A DNA stretch of 64,000 bases from Verrucomicrobiota bacterium (GTDB taxonomy: Bacteria > Verrucomicrobiota > Verrucomicrobiia > Limisphaerales > CAIMTB01), in assembly GCA_963205105.1 (NCBI GenBank), contig CAUJJW010000322.1:16561-80560 (forward strand). Direction: 5' to 3'. Below the pieces are notes generated by a model. It worked only from the letters and a program-made list of their open reading frames with translations. It ran no database searches and had not been told where the DNA came from. Shown here piece after piece: positions 17,505-25,331 of the stretch (positions within the stretch are counted from its first letter, which is position 1; the number at the start of each line of letters is the position of its first letter). The position numbers and the translations under genes are program-made.

Positions 17505-18914
17505 CTAGCGGCTTCCAAAGATCCTCAGTTCGACATCCCGAATCGATGTCCCCGTGGGATAGACGATAGGATCATTGGTGCTGCCGTCGAACGAACCCCA
17601 GATGAAGTCAGAACTAAAGGCAGGCTGAGCGAGGAAGGTTGGAGCCGTGTTCAACAAAACCGGTCCCGTCTTCGCAAAACTGATGTTCACAGTTCCAGAG
17701 AACTGACCGGGTCCGTCCAAAGTGGCCTGCCCATTGATTGCGTCATTACTGGTTGCAACCGAATTGCGATCCAGAATCGCCACTACGGGATCAGGGTCCT
17801 CAGTCAGGTCTTCCGCCGAGAAAACAAAATCCGGAGCCGTCAGGAAACGAGTTACCCTTTGGTTGAACGTCCGCTGAACACCATTGGTTATTACTGCGGT
17901 GATCGTCTCCGAAAAGCGGTTGGTGATTTGGTAGGCGTTTGGCTGAAACAATCCGGGAGTGCGCAAGAACGTTATTTTGTCCACGCCCCCTCGCAGTGCT
18001 TGCGGGAAGAACACTCCATTCGTGGTCACGACGCCCCCGCCCCCAGCCGTATTGGTAGAAGGCGCCGGTATCGGGGTCCACTCACCACTCCCTCCAAGAC
18101 CGCCTCCAGCACCAGCCTGACCAATGGCGTCCGCAGGCAGAACATCAACATTAACGTTGTCGGGACGATAAATATATCGGAGTCCACCGACATCATCCCG
18201 AGTAAGCCCGGTAAAGAATGACCCGTATCCGAAAACAGAGAAACCCAAACCAGACACCAAGGAAGCTACAGGTTCAGCCAAAATCAGCGGGTCCACGGGC
18301 TCAGTGATGGTTGAGGACTTCACTGAGGCGGAATCCTGATTGTCGAAGATGTCATTATAGGTCCACAATTGTCCGTTAATATACGGAGTTGGAGCCCATG
18401 TCTCAGGATCGAAGTTCCTCTGAATAATCAGGTAGTTGGTAATGGGCGGAGTGCTCTCTGGTGCCCGAATGCGGCTCTGAAACACGAACCGGGAGGGAGA
18501 TCCCAGCCCGAGTTGTTCGGTGATCGCCTTCAGCGCGTAAGATTTCAAGTCGAACATCAGGAGGTCGCTCGCCCTGCGATTCACCCGCTGCGAATGCAGT
18601 GGGTAGTCAGAAAGATTGATCTCCGACATCGGAGGAAGGTCGTTAATAATCTGAATGGCCTGCTCGACCGCATCAACACCATCCTGCCCAAAGTAATTCA
18701 GAAACGACTCGTCAAAAGCATAATGCAAGACGGGAACGTTCCACCGGTATTCTTCCCCAAGATTCACTGGGCCATAAATATCCCCTCCAGGAAATTGCCC
18801 TGTTTGGTCGGTGAACCAAGCGGGTATTTCCCCAAGCAGCGAGAAGGACATGGCCCGGCGATGGATCCCCGCCAAGCCCGACAACAAAAGAAGAGCCAAA
18901 AAGATTCGCCTCAT
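17505..18914 (-). CDS. Matrixin-like secreted protein with a degenerate zinc site
   Basis: Predicted 469 residues with a signal peptide (M-R-R-I-F-L-A-L-L-L-L-S-G-L-A-G). The N-terminal half has the outline of a matrixin-type metalloprotease: V-L-H-Y-A-F-D-E-S-F-L, then A-V-E-Q-A-I-Q-I-I, and later D-D-V-G-G-L-R-Y-I-Y, the usual end of the catalytic domain. Where the zinc helix H-E-x-G-H-x-L-G-L is expected the sequence reads L-K-A-I-T-E-Q-L-G-L (about residue 130), without the histidines or glutamate. It is therefore probably a pseudo-protease. A Gly-rich linker (about residues 280-300) leads to a beta-rich C-terminal half. It is 8 bases downstream of the propeller gene, so co-expressed. The matrixin assignment is an inference from pattern alone. 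Confidence 0.6.
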   Translation of the reverse strand: MRRIFLALLLLSGLAGIHRRAMSFSLLGEIPAWFTDQTGQFPGGDIYGPVNLGEEYRWNVPVLHYAFDESFLNYFGQDGVDAVEQAIQIINDLPPMSEINLSDYPLHSQRVNRRASDLLMFDLKSYALKAITEQLGLGSPSRFVFQSRIRAPESTPPITNYLIIQRNFDPETWAPTPYINGQLWTYNDIFDNQDSASVKSSTITEPVDPLILAEPVASLVSGLGFSVFGYGSFFTGLTRDDVGGLRYIYRPDNVNVDVLPADAIGQAGAGGGLGGSGEWTPIPAPSTNTAGGGGVVTTNGVFFPQALRGGVDKITFLRTPGLFQPNAYQITNRFSETITAVITNGVQRTFNQRVTRFLTAPDFVFSAEDLTEDPDPVVAILDRNSVATSNDAINGQATLDGPGQFSGTVNISFAKTGPVLLNTAPTFLAQPAFSSDFIWGSFDGSTNDPIVYPTGTSIRDVELRIFGSR

Positions 18915-18922
18915 AACTTCTC

Positions 18923-20413
18923 TCACCGAACGCGGACAATACGGTAAAGGACCATGTGCCCTGGCGCAGAAACTGCCAGTTCGTCGCTCTCGCCGGAAGC
19001 AGTCCGAGTGCTCCCGATGTTCTTCCACCCTCTGGCATCCACGGAGGATTGGAGTTGATAAACACCGCCGGCGACGGTTTGCCACTGCAACCTCAGCAGT
19101 CCGGGCCCTCCGGATCGAACTCGCAGAAGCAAAGGCGACAATCTCTGTGCAAATAGCTCATAACCAGTTCTTGGCTGGTTGCTGGAGTAGGCAACCAATA
19201 GACTTGAATCCTCGCCTCGGGCAATGGCGGGAAAGATCTGCCCTCCACCAGATTGAGTGTTGATGGCGATTTCATCGCCAGAAGGTTCTCCAGCGGCATC
19301 CACCCACCGACCGAAAACGCCTTCCCAAGATCCATCTTGCCCCATGCTTGTCCACACGGCCATAACCCCGTAGGAGGTGACGGCTACCCTGGGTCGAAAC
19401 TGATCGCCCATGACTTGAACGTTCAGCAAGCGCTCTCCGTTGGCGGGCAGCCCGAAAGAATTCAGCATCCGTCCGTAGACGTCATAACGTGCCTGCCGAT
19501 CGCCCGGACTCCGCCGCGTCCATGCGGCAAACACACTTCCGTCGCCGAGCGTGGCAAGTACTGGATTCGCGGCCATGCCGCTCTCCGAAATCGCAAACTC
19601 ATTGCCAAGTGGTGAACCTGCTCCGTCAAACGAGCGTGCCACCACTTGCACCGAGAAGACGGGAGCTCCATATCCGGCAAGCGATCTGCCCCTGGCATCG
19701 GCATTGTCACGGACCCCCACCTGACGTTCTTGCACCCAGATCCCAAGGAAACCTCCCGAACCCAATGCAGCCAACGCAGGGCTCCTGCGGTTCATTCCCT
19801 GGCTCGCATTGAGACGGAACTCATCTCCCAGCAGCTCTCCAGCCGAAGAAACTCGACGCGCGAAGACATCGTACGAAGAGCTTTCCTCTTGTCGGTAGCT
19901 CGCCCATGCCACCACCGCAGACCCATCCGTCAGGACCGCCGCGACCGGGTCAACCTGGTGTTCACCGTCACCCGTTGAAAGGGCGAAATCCGGCCCAATC
20001 GGAGTTCCATCGGCTGCCAGGACACGTCCCACGATACGTTGAAATCCGACACGCCCTCCCTGCCAGACACACAGACTTCGACCGTCTGCGAAGGATGTTA
20101 CGTGGGGATTCTCCTGCTCACCCAAGCCATCCTGGTTAACACGTCGTGGCGATCCAACACCCTTCCCATCGGGTCCGAGTCGAAGCGCGGCAATCCCCAA
20201 CCCTTGACCGTCAATGGCGGCATCCTGCCACAGCACCCACCCGCCTTCGTTTCCAAAGACCATCGAAGGATTCACCTGATCACCCGGGATTCCCCGGGTC
20301 AATGGGTATTCCAGCCCAAGCGGCTGCAATCCACCAGCCGTGGCTTGAAGAACCGTCCAGCCGAGCGCCACGCTGCCAAGCAACCCAGTCACTGCATGGG
20401 AACAAACTTTCAT
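18923..20413 (-). CDS. Secreted beta-propeller-like protein with C-terminal FYRV-type module
   Basis: Predicted 496 residues. A signal peptide (about 1-27) is followed by seven or so repeats of about 50 residues. Each contains a pattern like P-x-V/L-A-x-L-x-D-G-S-x-x-x-A-W and F-x-R-x-x-x-x-x-G-x-P-x-G-x-E-F-x-x-x (for example D-G-S-A-V-V-A-W-A-S and D-G-S-V-F-A-A-W-T-R). These are probably propeller blades, often found in surface proteins. The C-terminal 80 residues (Y-Q-L-Q-S-S ... L-Y-R-I-V-R-V-R) match the end of the 988-residue protein in pattern. It begins 70 bases after the secretin stop and 8 bases before the next gene. Confidence 0.7.
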   Translation of the reverse strand: MKVCSHAVTGLLGSVALGWTVLQATAGGLQPLGLEYPLTRGIPGDQVNPSMVFGNEGGWVLWQDAAIDGQGLGIAALRLGPDGKGVGSPRRVNQDGLGEQENPHVTSFADGRSLCVWQGGRVGFQRIVGRVLAADGTPIGPDFALSTGDGEHQVDPVAAVLTDGSAVVAWASYRQEESSSYDVFARRVSSAGELLGDEFRLNASQGMNRRSPALAALGSGGFLGIWVQERQVGVRDNADARGRSLAGYGAPVFSVQVVARSFDGAGSPLGNEFAISESGMAANPVLATLGDGSVFAAWTRRSPGDRQARYDVYGRMLNSFGLPANGERLLNVQVMGDQFRPRVAVTSYGVMAVWTSMGQDGSWEGVFGRWVDAAGEPSGDEIAINTQSGGGQIFPAIARGEDSSLLVAYSSNQPRTGYELFAQRLSPLLLRVRSGGPGLLRLQWQTVAGGVYQLQSSVDARGWKNIGSTRTASGESDELAVSAPGHMVLYRIVRVR

Positions 20414-20483
20414 TCGGGGTAACCCAGAAGTCCGAGTTAAGAATTGCACGTGTAGTCAGTTACGGCAAGGCACCCATTCGGCG

Positions 20484-23264
20484 TCATTGCACCTTCTTTT
20501 GTTGATCCGGCAAAACGCTGGGGTCGAACGGCAGATTGTCCGGCGTATGGACCGGGTTGCCTGCAGGATCGATGATCGTCGGGGTGATGAAGATGACGAG
20601 ATTCCGTTTGGAAGCCGATGTGGACTCGGTTCGGAACAGGCGGCCGATCCAAGGAATATCACCAAGGAACGGAACCTTGTCCCTTTGCTTCCGGATGTCC
20701 TCGGAAATCAGGCCACCCAAAACAACCGTCTGACCATCCCAAACAATCGCCGAAGTGACCACCTGGCGGACACGCAGACGGGGCAGAGGAAGCTGAGCTG
20801 TGAGTGGTAGGCCGATCGCATTCCCCGCAGCACCTTGGACCTGCGGAATGAAAAGTCCCGGGTCATCGTAGCCCAGAAACTCGCTAAAGGTGGGGATCAG
20901 TGTCAGTTCGATCGTGTACCCATCCGCGGCGACATACGGCACGACATCCAAAACCGGTCCGAACGGGGTGATCTGGGTGATGTAGCCCACTTGGCTGCCA
21001 ATGGCGCCAGCACCGCCGCCGATTCCTGCGCCACCACCCACCTGCCCGCCGCCGCCACCAGCTGTCGCTTGCTGCAAGTCGACGCCCGTCACGATGGTTC
21101 GCAGGTCGTTGATTTGAACTTGCGCTTGCCGACCGGACAGGGTGGTCACGCGAGGAGCCGCCATCAGTTCAAGAGCGCCACGCTGTTCCAATGCACGGAT
21201 CACCACTCGGAACTGAGGGTCGGTCATTAAGCCTGTGATGGTGCCCAAGGCAGGAATGCTGCCACCCTGGCTTCCAACGGTTTGACGAAGGCCGCCGGTC
21301 AGGACGTTGTCCGAGGCTTGAGAAGGAGTCGCCCCAGGTCCTGGAACGCCATTGGCGTCCGCAGGCCCGGGAAAGATTCCGCTAGGATTGGCAGCCGAGG
21401 AGCGCCCTTGGTAGGACGGAGCCGTGCCGGGCTGGACCCCGACTGCACCATTACCCAGCAACCAGTTACCAACCATCCAGTCGAAGCCAAGAGCCTTCAG
21501 GTCATCCTGACCTACTTCAGCGAATTTCGCCTCGATTTGGATCATCGGCGGTGCCGCGTTAAGCACCTCGATCGCTTGCTCGACGATTTCAATCTCCTCC
21601 GTGGTGGCGCGCACCATGAGCAGACCCAAACGGTCGTTGAAAAACACAGCGTTAGGAGGGAGCAGGTTCACGCCGGCTGCGGCGAAGAACGTACGAACAA
21701 CCTCCTGAACGGATTGAGCCGGCGTCGGGATGGTTACACCACGCAGGCCGTTGCTACCTCCTCCTCCGCCGCCACCACCAATCCCACCACCGCCGCCACC
21801 GCCGCCACCGCCGCCAGCTCCACCGCCACCCTGTGCAACACCGCTAACGAACACGCGTGGGATGATGGTGCCAATCGAGCCACCGCCTTGACCACCACCG
21901 CCTTGGCCGCCGCCACCACCGCCACCGCCACCGCCGGCACCACCACCACCGGAGGTTCCGGTCTGGAAGTCACCAAATGTGATGCCAAGAACGCTCTCCA
22001 AACCCGACTCGAACGTGTTAGGATTCACGCGGAACACGCGAGTGATCAACTGGGCCCGTTCAGGCGCTTTGTGCAAGAATACGACGGCGTAGTCTTCAAT
22101 GGTTATTTTGATCGGGCTTGAGGCTGACTTGGATACAGCATCGATAACGTCGAGTAGTCGAACGTTGTTCAATGCTGGATCAATTCGAACGGTAACATCG
22201 TTCAAATTGATCTGTTCGGCCGCAGGAACAGCAATGGTTGCTCCCGTATTGGGGTCCGTTTGGAAGCCGGATGCCGATTGAACGTTGTCCTGATAGGGAT
22301 TGATGAAGAAATTAATGCCCTGTTTGTCAGGGTCGCGAGCTTTCGCCTCATCCTTCAGATAGCGAACCACCTCGCTTAGTGGCAGTTCTTCAAACTTAAC
22401 TTCGTCCAATTTGATTCGCTCCAGCTTGGACTTGATGACCTGTCTGCCCTTGCTTGTGTGAACGAGATTCGTTGTGGCGAACGGGTTTGCTGCCGGAAGA
22501 TTATCTTTCGTGAGAGGCTTGTTCCAAACCTCGTCAATCATCAGCAGACCGGAGCGGCTGAGGATGCCACGCCGCTTGTTCTCCAAGCGCATCTTGGCAT
22601 CCAACAACTGCTTCATGTAGTAGTTGGCAGGCTCGTTGCCTGGATCGGCATCCAGAGCTTCCTTCAGCTTTGCCTCGGCTTTCGCGAGCTCCCCCGCGTC
22701 CAGAAAGACTCGAGCGTCCTGAACCAGAGTGCTGACCTGGATTTTCTTTTCGTGAATCTCCGGGAGCTGGCCGAGCGCATCAGCGCTGGGAGTGAGCCCG
22801 CGTTTTTGGGCGATGGCCTTGTCGAGCTCCTGCTTGAGTTTCGCTGCCTCCTGATGAAGTGGGTCTACCTTCAGGACCCGGTCAACATGGGCAACAGCTT
22901 CATTGAGGTAGCCCCGTTTTTGTGCGCTTGCCGCCAGTTGCATTCGGGTGGCAGATACGCCGGCAGCGGCCCGGCCTCGTTCCGGATCGGCTTTGGCCCC
23001 TACGCGCAGAGCTAGTGCGTAGGCTTCCTCATATCGTCGCGCAGCATCGGAGATGCGGTTGGCGGCGACGTCTCGGTCAGCCTGCTGGAGCTTGCCTGCA
23101 AGGAGCTGATAAGCCTCCTCTCGGCGCGCACCTTCTTCAATCGTTCCAGGCGGCGACGTTTGCGCCGAGGCATGGAGTGGAGCGCCCAGACTGAGAATCA
23201 GGGCCAACAGGGATACAGCAGCGTGGCGGGTCATGGAGCCGGGTTCAATGCGGGACAGAGACAT
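20484..23264 (-). CDS. Secretin (PilQ/GspD family outer-membrane channel), Amuc_1098-like
   Basis: Predicted 926 residues. Order: signal peptide (about 10-34), TPR-like helical repeats (about 40-230), N0/STN-like and N1 domains (about 280-430), two Gly-rich tracts (about 440-500), another secretin-N domain, and the secretin core. The hallmark V-P-F-L-G-D-I-P-W-I-G-R-L-F is present near the C-terminus, preceded by V-V-L-G-G-L-I-S-E-D. It forms the outer-membrane pore for a type IV pilus or type II-like machine. Start 23264 is favoured by GAGAGG about 9 bases upstream; ATG 23234 is possible. With the three genes upstream it reproduces the Amuc_1098-1101 layout. Confidence 0.93.
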   Translation of the reverse strand: MSLSRIEPGSMTRHAAVSLLALILSLGAPLHASAQTSPPGTIEEGARREEAYQLLAGKLQQADRDVAANRISDAARRYEEAYALALRVGAKADPERGRAAAGVSATRMQLAASAQKRGYLNEAVAHVDRVLKVDPLHQEAAKLKQELDKAIAQKRGLTPSADALGQLPEIHEKKIQVSTLVQDARVFLDAGELAKAEAKLKEALDADPGNEPANYYMKQLLDAKMRLENKRRGILSRSGLLMIDEVWNKPLTKDNLPAANPFATTNLVHTSKGRQVIKSKLERIKLDEVKFEELPLSEVVRYLKDEAKARDPDKQGINFFINPYQDNVQSASGFQTDPNTGATIAVPAAEQINLNDVTVRIDPALNNVRLLDVIDAVSKSASSPIKITIEDYAVVFLHKAPERAQLITRVFRVNPNTFESGLESVLGITFGDFQTGTSGGGGAGGGGGGGGGGQGGGGQGGGSIGTIIPRVFVSGVAQGGGGAGGGGGGGGGGGIGGGGGGGGSNGLRGVTIPTPAQSVQEVVRTFFAAAGVNLLPPNAVFFNDRLGLLMVRATTEEIEIVEQAIEVLNAAPPMIQIEAKFAEVGQDDLKALGFDWMVGNWLLGNGAVGVQPGTAPSYQGRSSAANPSGIFPGPADANGVPGPGATPSQASDNVLTGGLRQTVGSQGGSIPALGTITGLMTDPQFRVVIRALEQRGALELMAAPRVTTLSGRQAQVQINDLRTIVTGVDLQQATAGGGGGQVGGGAGIGGGAGAIGSQVGYITQITPFGPVLDVVPYVAADGYTIELTLIPTFSEFLGYDDPGLFIPQVQGAAGNAIGLPLTAQLPLPRLRVRQVVTSAIVWDGQTVVLGGLISEDIRKQRDKVPFLGDIPWIGRLFRTESTSASKRNLVIFITPTIIDPAGNPVHTPDNLPFDPSVLPDQQKKVQ
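21755..21955 (-). repeat. Poly-glycine low-complexity tracts inside the secretin gene
   Basis: Two stretches (about 21755-21835 and 21880-21955) consist of GGN/GGT-type triplets encoding nearly uninterrupted glycine with a few Ala, Gln, Ile and Ser. They are separated by a short normal segment (I-I-P-R-V-F-V-S-G-V-A-Q). Simple triplet runs like this are prone to length change by slippage and probably form a flexible linker between periplasmic domains. Confidence 0.85.
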
Positions 23265-23277
23265 AAAAACGTACCTC

Positions 23278-24102
23278 TCAAGAAATACCCTTACGGCGGA
23301 CGATCCAGCGCTTGGAGGTGCTGGACTGGACAGTAACTTCGTCCTTATTGATGGCAACGATATTGTAAGTTTGGGAGCCCAAACGGATTCCGCCGGGCTG
23401 CTTGGTGCGCACGTTATTGAATTTCGTTCCGAGCTTCTCGTGCACCATGTCCGCTTCATATCCGGCAACGCGCTTAAAGGCTTGCTCCCGGGTCACAGTT
23501 GCGGTTTCGGTGGAGTCGGCGAAACGAAATTCAACACCGGTCGGGTTGTCCGCTGGCCCCATGATCTTGGTAACCACGAACGGATCCGATTTCGATGAGG
23601 ATCCCAATGCCAAGTACATTTGTCGCGGGCGTGCGGACCGCCCGCCTTTGGCTTCGTCCAGCACGTTGAACTTGTATCGGGTGCTTTCCCCGCTGGCCTG
23701 CACCCCGTCGAACTCAATCACAAGATGCAGCGGACGAATCGCCGTGGCGATCAGACCGCCTGGTCCGTCCTCGTCGCCGCGGACAACCTTGAACAGCGCC
23801 CCGTCCCGACCTCGCTTCCAAAGGACCGGGTTGAACAAATTGTGTTCGCCGGAGAGGTTGAGTTTCGGCTGCGTCTTGAGACGCTTCATCATCGACTCGT
23901 AACCGGTCGTGTCGACGGGCTGGCTTTCCTTCTTTCGGGCTCGTTCGCCCAGTTCCAGGGCTTGCCGGATGGTTTCTCGGTTCTGAGCCACCCGAAAGGG
24001 GAGAAAACCCGCAGCTCCGAGCAAGGCCAAGAGAATCACGCTCAGGATGATCTTCTCGTAGTGGGCGCCAAACACGACGCCGAGTTTCTTGAGCTGGTCC
24101 AT
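23278..24102 (-). CDS. Inner-membrane pilus/secretion accessory protein, Amuc_1099-position
   Basis: Predicted 274 residues. One transmembrane helix (about 18-38, I-I-L-S-V-I-L-L-A-L-L-G-A-A-G) with a short cytoplasmic N-terminus is followed by a periplasmic part. The end (G-I-R-L-G-S-Q-T-Y-N-I-V-A-I-N-K-D-E-V-T-V) resembles the small beta domain of PilP/GspC proteins that contacts the secretin. The gene is 13 bases before the secretin start and 13 bases after the Amuc_1100-like gene. Role by position: link between the inner-membrane platform and the secretin. Start 24102 is used; the frame is open upstream. Confidence 0.65.
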   Translation of the reverse strand: MDQLKKLGVVFGAHYEKIILSVILLALLGAAGFLPFRVAQNRETIRQALELGERARKKESQPVDTTGYESMMKRLKTQPKLNLSGEHNLFNPVLWKRGRDGALFKVVRGDEDGPGGLIATAIRPLHLVIEFDGVQASGESTRYKFNVLDEAKGGRSARPRQMYLALGSSSKSDPFVVTKIMGPADNPTGVEFRFADSTETATVTREQAFKRVAGYEADMVHEKLGTKFNNVRTKQPGGIRLGSQTYNIVAINKDEVTVQSSTSKRWIVRRKGIS

Positions 24103-24115
24103 GACGTCTTTCGCC

Positions 24116-25330
24116 TTATTCGGATGCAGGAGTCGAACTGTCGGCTCCTTGGGTTGCAGCATCCTCCGCCAGGGCCGAACGGGCGCCGCGCCGTGCGGTT
24201 TCCGGCTCAGGTTTTGGTTTGATGAAGTCGAGTTGAATGATCACGCGGAGTGGCTTCTCGTCGAGGACCACGGAAGGCCCGGTAGGAGCCGCAGGGGCCG
24301 GAGTTCCGCTCATCATGGGCGTCGACAAGGATGGAGGTGGAGCTCCGGCCGTTCCGCCACCGATACCGTAGCGCGAACGCATGGCGGCCTCTCCCGAGCC
24401 TCCCCCAGGCCCCAAGCCGTAACGGGAGCGAAGGGCTGGATCCATGCCCATGGCTCCACCGCCACTCTCGGCTGCAGAGCGAGAGCTTGGCCCGAGACCG
24501 TACCGCGACCGAAGGGCAGCATCCATTCCTCCGCCAGGGCCACCCGGAATAGGCGAGGTCTGGGTCGGCATGAACATGGTGGGCTGGCCTTGACCCGGGC
24601 CTTGGGAGGGCAGCGTTGTGGGCTCGATGTTGACGGTTTTGATCGCCACCACCTCTTGGAGCGACGCAAAGCCTCGAAGGACCCCGGCCAACTCGCTGCT
24701 GAACGCACGAAAGCTGAGGTCGTAAGGCGCCCGAACAATTAGATTTCGGTTGGTGACCGCCTTTTTGGTCAGATAATCGGTGCTACCGCCTTCATCCTTG
24801 AGAATGGCGGGACGACGAAGCTGATCCAATGAATGAACTTTGGCGTCGAACAACACACGGCAGAGAAGCGAGATCTGAGCCACCTGCTCAGCCAGTTTGG
24901 GGATCCCATTGGATTCAAACTGCGGCATTTCACGAAGCTTCTGAAAGGTAAAGGCATACCTGTCAGGCACATTCACTCCTGCTGCTTCCGCCTCCTTCTT
25001 TAGGTCGGATATCGTGGTCTCGATCAAAAGCTTGAGAGAGAAGGTGTCCGTCACCGGCTGAACGCTGGGCGATTTGATGCTTTCTCGAAGGGCAACCGTC
25101 AGCTTCTCCACTTTTGCGGCCTCATCCCGGACTGCCTTGATGTTTTTTTCATCTGGATAGGGGTTGAGGCTGTTCAACCGGTTCCATTCCGTACGCTTCT
25201 CCTCAAGCTCCGCGTTGACGGTGGATTCTCGCGTGGATTGGGCGAAGAGGAAGAAGGCGCTCCCTCCAAGAAGCACCAATCCCACCAACCCGCCGAGAAC
25301 GAGCGTCAGGTTCTTTTTGATCCACGGCAT
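24116..25330 (-). CDS. Amuc_1100-like pilus protein (PilO-like)
   Basis: 404 residues. One N-terminal transmembrane helix (about 8-30), a helical coiled stretch (about 35-140), a beta-alpha domain (R-A-P-Y-D-L-S-F-R-A, then L-A-G-V-L-R-G-F-A-S-L-Q-E-V-V), a disordered Gly/Pro/Ser linker (about 240-345) and a last strand R-V-I-I-Q-L-D-F-I-K-P-K-P-E. This order matches Akkermansia Amuc_1100, which is PilO/GspM-like. The linker carries three copies of an A-L-R-S-R-Y-G-L-G motif at residues 269, 296 and 315. One base separates it from the PilM-PilN gene, so the two are co-translated. Confidence 0.82.
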   Translation of the reverse strand: MPWIKKNLTLVLGGLVGLVLLGGSAFFLFAQSTRESTVNAELEEKRTEWNRLNSLNPYPDEKNIKAVRDEAAKVEKLTVALRESIKSPSVQPVTDTFSLKLLIETTISDLKKEAEAAGVNVPDRYAFTFQKLREMPQFESNGIPKLAEQVAQISLLCRVLFDAKVHSLDQLRRPAILKDEGGSTDYLTKKAVTNRNLIVRAPYDLSFRAFSSELAGVLRGFASLQEVVAIKTVNIEPTTLPSQGPGQGQPTMFMPTQTSPIPGGPGGGMDAALRSRYGLGPSSRSAAESGGGAMGMDPALRSRYGLGPGGGSGEAAMRSRYGIGGGTAGAPPPSLSTPMMSGTPAPAAPTGPSVVLDEKPLRVIIQLDFIKPKPEPETARRGARSALAEDAATQGADSSTPASE

Positions 25331-25331
25331 A

